Origin: Allolobophora icterica
Taxonomy: Eukaryota > Annelida > Clitellata > Crassiclitellata > Lumbricidae
Direction: 5' to 3'
Length of the DNA: 64,000 bases
Assembly (NCBI GenBank): GCA_963556255.1
Contig: OY744609.1
Coordinates: 20,290,609 to 20,354,608, forward strand
How positions within the stretch are numbered: the first letter of the stretch is position 1; the number at the start of each line of letters is the position of its first letter. Positions 1 to 9,430 of this stretch are shown here, piece by piece. The notes under the pieces are model-generated. The model had not been told where the DNA came from. It ran no database searches and saw nothing but the letters and a program-made list of their open reading frames with translations. The translations under genes were made by a program, and so were the position numbers.

Positions 1-157
1 AAATGGACCGGAACGCACCGGAACGCCGTTCCGGTTCGTCAGCGTTCCGTTCCGGTTATTCAAATGAATTATTGTGGAAAATACTATGAAATTAACGTGA
101 ATGCTCCCATATCTTTGATTAGCGTTCCGTTTCGTAAAATTTTCCATTTCGAGCACT

Positions 158-332
158 GTGTATGTATGTATGTATGTATGTATGTATGTATGTATGTATG
201 TATGTATGTATGTATGTATGTATGTATGTATGTATGTATGTATGTATGTATGTATGTATGTATGTATGTATGTATGTATGTATGTATGTATGTATGTATG
301 TATGTATGTATGTATGTATGTATGTATGTATG

Positions 333-362
<30 letters not shown>
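158..362. repeat. (TATG)n microsatellite
   Basis: About 205 bases of uninterrupted TGTA/TATG tetranucleotide repeat. Reading frames through it are repeat artefacts. It directly abuts the LINE fragment that follows. Confidence 0.99.
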
Positions 363-363
<1 letters not shown>

Positions 364-364
364 T

Positions 365-937
365 TTCCCGTCTCTGTCCTCTGGTGCAGCTTCCACGCTT
401 GTCCGTGCATTTGTTGTTTTTCGATTGGACTACTGCAGTGCCATATATGACGGACTTCCGGCCTGCTTTATAGAGCCCCTGAATAGAATCCTACGTTCTG
501 CTGCCTGTTTTGTAGGCCGCTCAGGTTTGTCAGAGTGTCTGCGTATATGAGGGATGTCCTCCACTGGCTCCCCTATCCACAGCGCATTACTTACCGAATC
601 TCTGCCCTGGTCCGGCGGTGCTTTGAGGGCATGGCCCCTCCATACCTGCGGTATCTCTGCTTTCTCACTTCATGTTCGCAGCGTCGTTGTTCTCTCCGCT
701 CAGCTGCGCAAGCTGAGCTTATTGTTCCCCGCGCGCGGACAGCCATACGGCAGCGCCGTGCCTTCTCTGTGGCTGGCCCCATGACCTGGAAAGGGCTCCC
801 TACCACACTACGCCAGATACCGACTGGTCATTTCACCTCGTTTCTTACTGTCCTCAAAACTGCGTTGTTCGACCGTGGTTGGGCTGGGAGCGCTCCTCAG
901 TAGATATCTTGAAGGGCGCTATATAAAACTGCTTTAC
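365..937 (+). pseudogene. 3' end of an L2/CR1-like non-LTR retrotransposon
   Basis: Translations show the C-terminal reverse-transcriptase region: VRAFVVFRLDYCSAIYDGLP in one frame, then VLHWLPYPQRITYRISALV, FEGMAPPYL and TLRQIPTGHF in another. The frame break is near 540, so it is a pseudogene. The end reads GGAGCGCTCCTCAGTAG..GGGCGCTATATAAA, then passes into (TAA)n, the typical LINE 3' tail here. It is 5'-truncated at the TATG microsatellite. Confidence 0.85.
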
Positions 938-1016
<79 letters not shown>

Positions 1017-1030
1017 AATATTATAATAAT
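938..1030. repeat. (TAA)n tail/microsatellite
   Basis: TAA trinucleotide run with one AAAAA interruption, directly after the LINE 3' end at 937. It forms the left arm of the palindrome centred near 1067. Confidence 0.97.
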
Positions 1031-1104
1031 AATAATTATAATAATTATTATGTAAGTATGCATGCATGCTTGCTTGCATGCATACTTACATAATAATTAT
1101 TATA

Positions 1105-1154
<50 letters not shown>

Positions 1155-1155
1155 C

Positions 1156-1208
<53 letters not shown>

Positions 1209-1251
1209 CTTTATTATTAGTATCTTTATTATTATTATCTTAGTATCTTAG
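1031..1251. repeat. Palindrome core and (TTA)n right arm
   Basis: ATAATTATTATGTAAGTATG and its reverse complement flank a CATG-rich centre (about 1058-1078). They continue into a (TTA)n run with CTTT interruptions to about 1251. The two sides are complementary, so the stretch can form a cruciform. Confidence 0.9.
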
Positions 1252-1827
1252 TTTGTATCTTAGTATGCATGCCTGTATGTATGTATGAATTGAACAGATT
1301 ACTCCAGATCGAGGAATTTATGTTCTGTTTTCTGCCAAGTATTTTCTCCGAGTACTTTACAAGTTCTAATGACGTGAATGATTGCAATACAAGACTAAAG
1401 ATGTTCCTCGATCATCCAATGCTCGCACTAACTATTGAGTATTGAAGGCACTCGATCAAGTGCATGGGCCCAATCACGTGGAATTATTTGCCCGAGGAAA
1501 TTCGTGATTTACTCACTTTAACGCTATTTAAACGATCACTACGTATTTATTTAATTATTTGTTACAACACGAAATTGTGCACTATTTTTTAACTTTTCGT
1601 AGTTTTTCTTTCTACTTAGTTAAGGTTATATGACTATTTGTTATTTACATTCTTATGTGACTATGATTTTGATGTCATGATTAATTTGGTTCTACTAATC
1701 ACTCGTCATGTAGCCTGCTTATTTGATTGAGCCCTGATGGCGCACTAATGAAATACTGATACGGTTAGACTAAACAAACCAAACAAACGCTGCCACCTCA
1801 CAATGACCTGATGAATGATAATTAATA

Positions 1828-1934
1828 TGTAATATATCCTTCAGTCACACGATAAAGGTCAACACTGCTCATCTACAAACGTTACAATGTCGAACAGTGC
1901 TGACCCTTCTCGTGTGACTGAGAGATATATTACA
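1828..1934. repeat. 40-bp imperfect inverted repeat (hairpin)
   Basis: The left arm 1828-1867 (contains CAGTCACACG and GGTCAACACTG) pairs with the right arm 1895-1934 (CAGTGCTGACC, CGTGTGACTG, ATATATTACA) across a 27-base loop. Possibly a small foldback element. No coding content is visible. Confidence 0.8.
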
Positions 1935-2279
1935 GATCACTCACAGAGTCATTGTGCGATGGCAGCGTTTCTAAGAAATAGCTCCACTCTCTGCGGAATT
2001 CACCATCAGGAAAATGGATTGTTTTTGGCTGCCGTCGACGCTAGTATTTATAACAGCTACGAAAATAAAATAATTAATAATTACAACAGTACACATTATT
2101 TATTCATTTATTGTCCTTTTTGTTTATGAAGCAAAAAGATTGATTACAAACCAAAAAATTAACAGTAGCAATAGGCCTAATATTATGTAATAATGGCTGT
2201 ACTACCTATCCCATCTTAATTCTAATTAGTGACTTCTTTTGCACAAGGCATCAACCGATGGCACACCAAACCAATCTGT

Positions 2280-3630
2280 AATAATCTTACTCAACTCGAT
2301 GCAGATTACCAACACCCTTCGTGAAAAAGCCCTACACAGTCTTACCGACTGCTAGGATCCGGCTATCGGTTAAATAAAGAAATCTGCATCCCTACCAACA
2401 TCTTCATCGAATGCCGGTACCTTGCCGACAGCAGTATATTGGAATCCGGTTCATCATCGGTTAAACAAAGAACTAACTTCCTCATCGAAAGCCACTACCT
2501 ATATCTACTGTATACATGCGGAATAGGCCTTCAGGGTCAATTATAGTGTCATAGCCAATATCAGTGCCTGACACCAGAAATGTGGCGGCGGTGGATACGA
2601 CTAAACTCCATTGTCCTCGGTCTTTTGTCAGCATACGTCTCAATGTTAGCCCAAGTCTTTTTATGTCCTCATTAACTCTATCCAGCGCAGAATAGCCTAG
2701 TAAATTACAGGTATTATTTATAATCGTCTTCTGAGGCAAAACATAGACGGACTGACAGATCTACACAGAAGCAGACAGCGCCACATACACACTGACATAG
2801 AAGGAAAAAGAAAAGCATACAATGACACATGCAGTCTCACATTTCTATGTGCCATTATTTTGTCCGTTACCTAGCCATGTTTGAGGTCCTTTCGAAAGTT
2901 CTTGAAAGCCTATTAAACATCACCGGCCTTTTCTGTAGGCCTACACATACAAATCACGCTGGTTAACATAATTTTTGTTTTCATAATAAATTTGGGTAAT
3001 TCTAGCAGTTTTCCAAGCGCTGACTGAAGAAATGAAACAGAATTTCTGTATCACGTGAGGTTTCGTCAAATTGCAGAAAGTTTGCATCATAATAGTTTCC
3101 ATTGATTAATACCGTAACTAACATAGGACTAGCCTATTGCTAGTGTTTAGTAACTAACGTATTGCTAGTGTTTCAATGATTATTTTGACATGCTTACTAA
3201 TTAATTATCGTAACTAACGTATTAGGCCTATAGCTAACTTTATAGCCCGGTCCCTATATAAAAACATATAATTAGGCCTATTTAATTACTTCCGCTTACC
3301 CTGACCAAAGCAAGATCTTAGGCCAATGTCACTACAAATAGTCCTATAGTAATCTAATAATAACTCATTGTAAACATTTTGCCTCTATGACAACCTATTC
3401 TGAAGAATAAACGAAAATTGAAAAAATTGCTAGTGTTTCAATGATTATTTTGACATACTTAGGCCTACTAATTATACAAGTGACGTAATAAATATATTTA
3501 TTGCGTCACTATTACTAACATAGCCTAATTTGGTTCACCATTACGGTAATATTTTCCTGTTTTTGAAACGTTAAAGACGTTGAGTCCGAATGTGACGTAA
3601 CGTACGTAGGCTAAATGTATTTATTAACAG
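2280..3630. other. No gene recognised; short dispersed duplications
   Basis: Two diverged copies of a segment containing ATCCGG..ATCGGTTAAA lie at about 2340-2375 and 2440-2470. The segment ATTGCTAGTGTTTCAATGAT plus ATTTTGACAT occurs at about 3162 and again at about 3428. The ORF-like stretch at 2482-2739 (minus) shows no recognisable domain. TAGGCCTA words are frequent. Confidence 0.5.
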
Positions 3631-3649
3631 CCGTGATACGTTTTGTTAC

Positions 3650-4440
3650 AACTGCGGCTAGTTCACTTTGAATCTCAAAAGAAGGCAATGTTTCCGGTTG
3701 TTAAGAAAGCGTATGAACTGTATTTTGGATGTAAAGTTGGCGATCAGGATGAAGGTTTAGCACGTCATGTTTGTTGTCCATCTTGCGCAGTCCATCTCAG
3801 AGCATGGATTAGGGCCTAATGGTTCTCGGCCGTCTACGCCAGGGCTGTAGTGGTAAAATTTGAGGTGAGTAGGCCTACACGCTAGGCCTACCGGTGAGAA
3901 GCGGCGTCACTAGGGCTGGTGGCACACTCAAAAAATTTGATGACCTTTTTTTAGGAATTCGTCTCAGAAAAATTGATGACCTTTTTTTTATTCATTCGCC
4001 CTCAAAACCTTCCATTGCCTTTTTTGGGAAATTTCATTAGCCAATGACTATACGGTCCCTAGAGAGGTGAGTATACGCTGTATACCCGCGTATACCCTCG
4101 CTACAGCCACGAGTATAGGCCTACGCTGTCTAGAGGTGAGTATACGCATACATACCCGCGTATACCCTCGACTACAGCCCTGGTCTACGCCGTTTGCTGT
4201 TTCAATGATATGGTGAGAGCAAAAAGATCGTGTTTCAGACTGTTATTTCTGCTTGACAAATGTGTTGGGCCATTCCGTCAAAAACAAGAAATCAGTTGAG
4301 TATCCTAATCTTACATCGCCACTGGGACCATTACCACAATGTCATGATGACAGTCTTCCTGTGCCCAAGCCACAAGCTGTTTTGACCACCGACGACGTTG
4401 ATGATTTCCAACCACTGCAGTGCTGTAAGCTAGTCCCCGG
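3650..4440 (+). pseudogene. Fragment of repeat-associated 'YFGCKVGDQD' protein, split by a MITE
   Basis: Before the MITE (3840-4182) the frame reads KKAYELYFGCKVGDQDEGLA, then HVCCPSCAVHLRAW. After it the frame reads FAVSMIW, then DCYFCLTNV, SVEYPNLTSPLGPLPQ and LPVPKPQ. I recognise this (from memory, no search) as an uncharacterised protein family with paired CxxC motifs that is multicopy in several invertebrate genomes. Its function is unknown. A stop after MIW, frame slips and the 343-bp insertion mark it as a pseudogene. Confidence 0.65.
3840..4182. mobile_element. hAT-type MITE, TSD gtctacgc
   Basis: Terminal inverted repeat CAGGGCTGTAG / CTACAGCCCTG, with identical 8-bp duplications GTCTACGC at 3832-3839 and 4183-4190. 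It is non-coding and contains two copies of a TATACCCGCG-type motif. Removing it rejoins the flanking protein fragment. Confidence 0.9.
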
Positions 4441-4721
4441 AGTCCGTGGCTGTATAGGGAATTACCGACTGACTTGATGAGTTAGCGACTGACTTAGCGA
4501 CTTAGTCGACTGGCCGTAGCTCAATGTCTTGACAAAGTTCTTCACTAGTCCAAGCTTGATGTGAAAAGTTGGCAAGAAAACCTTACTGGGATCAATAAGT
4601 GGCTTGTTATGAACGTTCTTTGGCCTGGTACCAAACGTTTACGACGTGGCCACCCTTCTTGACGTAGGGCCTACTGGGAATCTTTTGCACGACTGGAGTC
4701 GGCGAGTGACATGGGGACAGA

Positions 4722-4880
4722 ATTTGACTCCATCCCCACCCCATTCCCGTGGGTCTATCCCCATCCCCACCCCATCCCCATCAGGTCTGTCCCCATCCCC
4801 ACCCCATCCCCATTAGGTCTGTTCCTGTCCCCACCCCATCCCCATTAGGTTTGTCCCCGTCCCCGCTCAATCCCCATTAG
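4722..4880. repeat. C-rich minisatellite (GTCTGTCCCCATCCCC unit)
   Basis: About four to five copies of a 30-35-bp unit containing CCCCATCCCCACCCCATCCC and ATTAGGTCTGT. The next hAT element is inserted at its edge. Related 'CCCATTACCG' text after the insertion (6890-7070) looks like a separate simple-repeat expansion. Confidence 0.9.
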
Positions 4881-5164
4881 GTGCGTTTCAGCAGTGGCGG
4901 CGCGTGGGAGGTGCAAGGGGGTGCGATCGCACCGGGCGGCCACTTGAGGGGGGCGGCACTTTGACTACCTGGAATATTTTTTCCGTGCTTCCTGTGGTCA
5001 CCGTAGTGTTTCATTTGAAGTTATTACGTCATTCGTTGCTAGAAATTTCAATGAAACTTTAATATCATAGTCCAGTGAACTGTAAATCTTCGCTGTTCAT
5101 GCGAGCTTCAATGTATTTCTTAGTTTTAAATTGATTTAGATCATTTTAAGCCTATAGTTTCTAG

Positions 5165-5555
5165 CAGCGGCGTAGTAGGATATTTTGAGCATGGGGACAA
5201 GCTTTGAATTTGGCTCCCCATTTTACTATTTCACATTTTCCAAATAATCGAATGGCAATTTTAATTTAAAATGAAAAATATGAAAAATACAGATAGTGAA
5301 TACATGCATGTTGCCCATTAGTGCTCAATGGGGCGCCAAAATTATACCTGAGAACTGATTTGTAAGTAATATGTATATAACTGATATAATTATTTGGAGC
5401 GTAAAAAATTAAATCATAGAAATTAATTTGGGATAAATTAGTTAAAACTGCATCAAAATTATGAGTAAAATTATTTTTCTTAACCCTCATTTTGGCGCCC
5501 CTTCCCTTGGCACCTGGGGGCACATGTACCCCGGGACCCCCTAGCTACGCCTCTG
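5165..5555. mobile_element. hAT-type MITE, TSD gtttctag
   Basis: Ends CAGCGGCGTAG / CTACGCCTCTG, with duplication GTTTCTAG at 5157-5164 and 5556-5563. It belongs to the CANNGGCGTA group also seen at 9220 and 49643. It is nested in the 4892-6718 element. Confidence 0.9.
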
Positions 5556-5611
5556 GTTTCTAGAAATAATGATTGCGCTTGATTATATTGATAAAGTGAT
5601 ATTACTTTTTT

Positions 5612-6480
5612 TTCTCACACTTCTTCTTCTCTAGCCATATCTCCAACCTCCCGCACTCCTGTTTCATGCACATTCCTGACCTCCGACGCATCCGGCCCAT
5701 GCTAGACCTTAAAACTGCCTCCACCATTGCTACCTCTATTGTTCATTCAAAGCTTGATTACAGCAATTCCCTCTTCCTCAACCTTGAATCCACCCAAATC
5801 AAGCGTCTGCAACTTATCCAATTCTCACTTGCCAGAGCTGTCACTAGAACGCCCAAACATCAGCATATCACTCCCATCCTCAAATCACTCCATTGGTTAA
5901 AAATCCCAGAACGAATCCTCTTCATTATATTACACTAACCTACAACTCCCTACAATATTCCTGACCCAAGTATTTCAGTGATCTCTTCACCATTCAGGCA
6001 ACCCGCTTCACCAGATCCTCCTCCTATCTCAGTCTTTCTCGACCGCCAGTCACTACTCATTTCAAGTTCTCCAACCGAGCCATATTCAACACAACACCAC
6101 GCCTATGGATTGATCTCCCCTCTGAATTTCGCAGCTTCTCAGTTCCTCCATCGTCATTACAACCCGTCCATCATCCTCCTCCTCATGTTCCTCTATCACC
6201 ATCTGACTTTCCACTCAAAACTGAAGTCTCAACTTTTCAAGTATTCCCACCCTGACTCATCTGATCCTCCTTCCAATTAGGCCTATTCTCGCCCTAAACG
6301 ACACCCGCCTTGACAGCTGCTCTGCCTCTTCTCTTGATCTGGCCCTCTGGAAACTGGACTCGGGTCTCTTTTGAACTACTTTCTGGACACACACTCTGAT
6401 TTGATTTGGCCTTCTGGAAACCGAATTCGGACCTCTTTTTGACTACTCTGTGGAAAACCCCTCTGATTTGATTTGCTAAT
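5612..6480 (+). pseudogene. L2/CR1-like LINE fragment (RT C-terminus)
   Basis: Encodes MHIPDLRRIRPMLDLKTAST, VHSKLDYSNSLFLNLESTQI, RLQLIQFSLARAVTRTPK and SLHWLKIPERI. It is nearly identical in protein to the minus-strand copy at 56.2-57.6 kb. After about 5935 the frame shifts repeatedly, and the 3'UTR text (CTCTGATTTGATTTG) runs to about 6480. 5'-truncated. Confidence 0.88.
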
Positions 6481-7127
6481 GATAAAAGTACTTGAAGTAC
6501 ACAGTGACACTAGTAGCGGATCTACATCATCGGCTACTGTGCTCTATACTAATGTCTAATTTAGCTACTAATGGCAAAGGCTACTACTAACTACTATCAT
6601 ATACAACACAGACAAAATTTCACTAGACTACTATAGTAGACAGGCTGCCGCCTAATGAGGGAGGGGGCGGCACGCTGATGCTTCGCACCGCCTTTGAAAA
6701 ATCCACGCGCCGCCACTGCGTTTCAGTCCCAAGTCACATTAAATAGTTCAGTTAAAATCAGGCTTTTAAATACAGAATACTCAACTGAAGTTGAAAAGGT
6801 GTCGAATATTAAAGGATTTAAATTATGTAGTGCGATAAATTAACATTGAATGCAGACCTGGTTATCTAAACAGATAGTTAATTACTACAGTGGACAAAGT
6901 TACAACCGTTACCGCGGTAATTACCGCGCTTGTAGTTCCATCCCCACGGTAATACCGCTGGCTTTGCTACCATCCCCACGGTATTACCGCTGCTTCTGAC
7001 TCCATTACCGCGGATTTTACCGCGGTTACCGCTGTATTACCGCTTTCCCCATTACCGTGTCACTCTCTAGGACTCACTGGACGTCCCACTAACAAACGAA
7101 GCAACAATACTTTATATGCCTATAGCT

Positions 7128-7232
7128 GCATCCCAACAAGAAATGCTACAACTTTGAAATCACCACAAAGGCATCCCAACAAGAAGTGCTACAACTTTGA
7201 AATCCCCTCAAAGGCATCCCAACAAGAAGTGC
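7128..7232. repeat. 43-bp tandem repeat, ~2.5 copies
   Basis: GCATCCCAACAAGAA(A/G)TGCT starts at 7128, 7171 and 7214. The period is 43 bp with few differences between copies. Confidence 0.95.
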
Positions 7233-7397
7233 TACACAGATTCCAGTAATGCTTAGGCCTACTGTACTTGATAGATGACAGTAACAGCTCTATATTATCA
7301 TACGTCTCTTTCATGTGAACAGCATACCTACAGGTATTGATCGATACATGTATACGCCTATTTCCATTGTGTAATAATACTGCTTTAAGGCTTAAAC

Positions 7398-7789
7398 TAT
7401 GGGTCAGCCGGGTAGACATTTTCCACCGAGTACCGAATCCGAGTATTTGGATGTGCTATCTGCCGGATCCGGGTACGAACCGAGTACCATTTGTTCCAAA
7501 TGCGAAGCTCACATTTTCATGGAATCAAAAATTATCGAAATAAATTTCTGTACTTGCGATAACTGACTAATACAGTTTGAATTTTGGAAATAAATAATCA
7601 ATTAAATGGACTTGACTTCCGTTGTGAACTTTCGGTGTTGGTATAGCTGATATTATGAGCCTACAAATTCCAGCATATGAGGCAGACAGGCAACTATTTG
7701 TGTGTACAGTATTTGCCGAGGCGAATAGTACCAAAAAACGGGATATTCGGCCGAGGCAAATGTCCGAAGCGATTTCCGGCTGACCCCTA
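7398..7789. mobile_element. hAT-type MITE, TSD gcttaaac
   Basis: TIR TATGGGTCAGCCGG / CCGGCTGACCCCTA, with duplication GCTTAAAC at 7390-7397 and 7790-7797. The sub-terminal region is rich in CCGAGTACCGAATCCGAGTA-type words. Nested in the 4433-8884 element. Confidence 0.9.
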
Positions 7790-8060
7790 GCTTAAACACG
7801 ATGAATCGATTAACAGCAGCAATTCTTGCAGATCATAGCCAGTGACAACCAAGTGCGCCAAAAATCCTTCAACATCTTTGCAGAAATATAAGTATCGTTT
7901 TTATCAAGAAACTGTATGAAATCGCCATGGCGCATGCGCAATATAGAAACTTTAGTTCCTTGTGCCAGCAGATTCCATCTCTGAAGTCGAGAGTCCAGCA
8001 GTTCCGCTTGACTGATAAATTTAAGTCGCTGACTAGGTCAGGTTGAGTTATCAGGGCTTA

Positions 8061-8150
8061 CAGTAGTCCCCGGAACTGCCGCTAAGCACTCAAGTCGAAA
8101 CCAGTCGCTAAGCTATCGACTGCTAGCGACTTCGTTTACGTTAATATTTT
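8061..8150. repeat. Extra TIR-like copy inside the 4433-8884 element
   Basis: GTCCCCGGAACTGCCGCTAA followed by CTCAAGTCGAAACCAGTCGC. It shares the GTCCCCGGA start and the (A)GTCGCTAAG subrepeats with the element's ends. It closely matches the reverse complement of 62809-62868. Confidence 0.75.
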
Positions 8151-8206
8151 GCTTATCGTTTTAATCAAGGTCTCCGAGTTTCGATTTTTGACGATGACAT
8201 CAGCAG

Positions 8207-8586
8207 CCAGTGTTTAATCTAGACACCTTTTGGGGGGAAATTCCCCCCTCAGGATTTATGTTTCCCCCAGAGGCCAGCAATATTTTAATGTAGACACCTG
8301 TTTGGGGGAATCCCCCCCCCCCCGGATACATGTTGCGCTCCCTCAGAGACGAGTAAACGAGTAATATAAGAATAAAATTACAGAATAAGATATATGAAAG
8401 GTTTAAGTTCCCGAAAAAAAGGTAGGAAAGCGGGATGAATTACTAAAAAGTCATCAACTTTTTTTCCACAAAGAACGGCGTTGGATGTTGGAACACGGAT
8501 GAAAAAATTTCCCACAATAGGTCGCCGTTGTTGGTCCCCCCGACAAACCTCGTTTCCCCCTCAGATGAGGACTAGATTAAACACTG
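8207..8586. mobile_element. hAT-type MITE, TSD atcagcag
   Basis: Ends (C)CAGTGTTTAATCTAG / CTAGATTAAACACTG, with ATCAGCAG at 8199-8206 and 8587-8594. Internal poly-C/G 'TTCCCCCC' blocks occur. Nested within the 4433-8884 transposon. Confidence 0.88.
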
Positions 8587-9063
8587 ATCAGCAGCAGGAC
8601 AGGAGCAATGCTTGTTTATAAGATACGAGTCACATACGAGTAACCCGTCGAACAATCAGTCGATGTCAGGTCACCAGTTCTTTACTTACTACCTGCCCGA
8701 GGGCGTCTGTAACATTGCATGACGTCACACAATCGTTTTCATCGAAAATGACGTCTCGTTGTAGTCTTCGCAAGTCAAACGAAACGTTAAAATACGTTGG
8801 TTTCAACGTCTACGGCCGGTCGACTAAGTCAGTCGCTAAGTCATCAAGTCAGTCGGTAATTTCTTAGCGACTGCCTCCGGGGACTAACTGAAGACGTCAT
8901 TCGTCTGTCATTACTTGCAAATCCTGTTCAGCTTATGGAAGTATGAACGCCAGATTTAAATGTATATGTACATGTAAAACGTAAATGAACACGTTTTCCC
9001 ATAGCGATAGCAATGACCTCAATCTTGAACAAATTGATCGGGTGAGACCCTTCACCACCATTG

Positions 9064-9185
9064 CCAGTTTGAATAGGTACCATGCCATTCAAGGTCCCCG
9101 TGTACGGACCATGCTAGCCCGCGACTCAAACCTCCTAAATAAACCACCGTCGCCACGCAAGTCGCCTGGCAACCTCAGTCTTCTT
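9064..9185. repeat. Dispersed repeat, copy A
   Basis: TACCATGCCATTCAAGGTC, then CGGACCATGCTAGC and CGCCACGCAAG. It resembles 15430-15535 (TGCCATGCCATTTAAGGTC, ACAGACCGTGCTAGC) in order and spacing. Element type unknown. Confidence 0.65.
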
Positions 9186-9219
9186 TGAACAATCCCACTT
9201 TTGAGCAAGTAGCCTCCAA

Positions 9220-9422
9220 CAGAGGCGTAACTTTGATCTAAAAAGTGGGGGGTACCAATTTCTTAGATAGGCCTACACGAAGCAAGGCCGAGACTGTGAT
9301 CTCCATGAAGGCACAATAATAAAATATTGATTGGCACTGTTCAAAAAGTGGGAGGTACGGTACCCCCTAGTCCAAAAAGTGGGGTACGGGTACCCCTCAT
9401 ACCCCCACAAATTACGCCTATG
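9220..9422. mobile_element. hAT-type MITE, TSD gcctccaa
   Basis: Ends CAGAGGCGTAAC / ATTACGCCTATG, with duplication GCCTCCAA at 9212-9219 and 9423-9430. It contains three AAAAAGTGGGG(G)TAC motifs. Confidence 0.92.
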
Positions 9423-9430
9423 GCCTCCAA

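Larger units (their letters stand above)
4892..6718. mobile_element. hAT-type element, TSD cgtttcag, carrying nested insertions
   Basis: TIR CAGTGGCGGCGCGTGG / CCACGCGCCGCCACTG, with the perfect duplication CGTTTCAG at 4884-4891 and 6719-6726. Matching sub-terminal GGGGGCGGCA blocks lie inside each end. No transposase remains. It contains a MITE (5165-5555) and a LINE fragment (about 5612-6480). Confidence 0.92.
4433..8884. mobile_element. DNA transposon with ~80-bp TIRs, TA duplication
   Basis: The left TIR 4433-4518 and right TIR 8811-8884 share GTCCCCGGAG ends and an inner GAATTACCGACTGACTTGAT-type block, with GACTTAGCGACT subrepeats. TA flanks both sides (4431-4432, 8885-8886). Target duplication and superfamily are uncertain; TA suggests a Tc/mariner-like element but no transposase is visible. 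The interior holds at least four nested hAT insertions, a LINE fragment and minisatellites. Confidence 0.75.

Noticed and set aside
64..550. Long frames of Met-Tyr-Val-Cys or Tyr-Ile-His-Thr repeats
   Set aside because: They are translations of the (TATG)n microsatellite.
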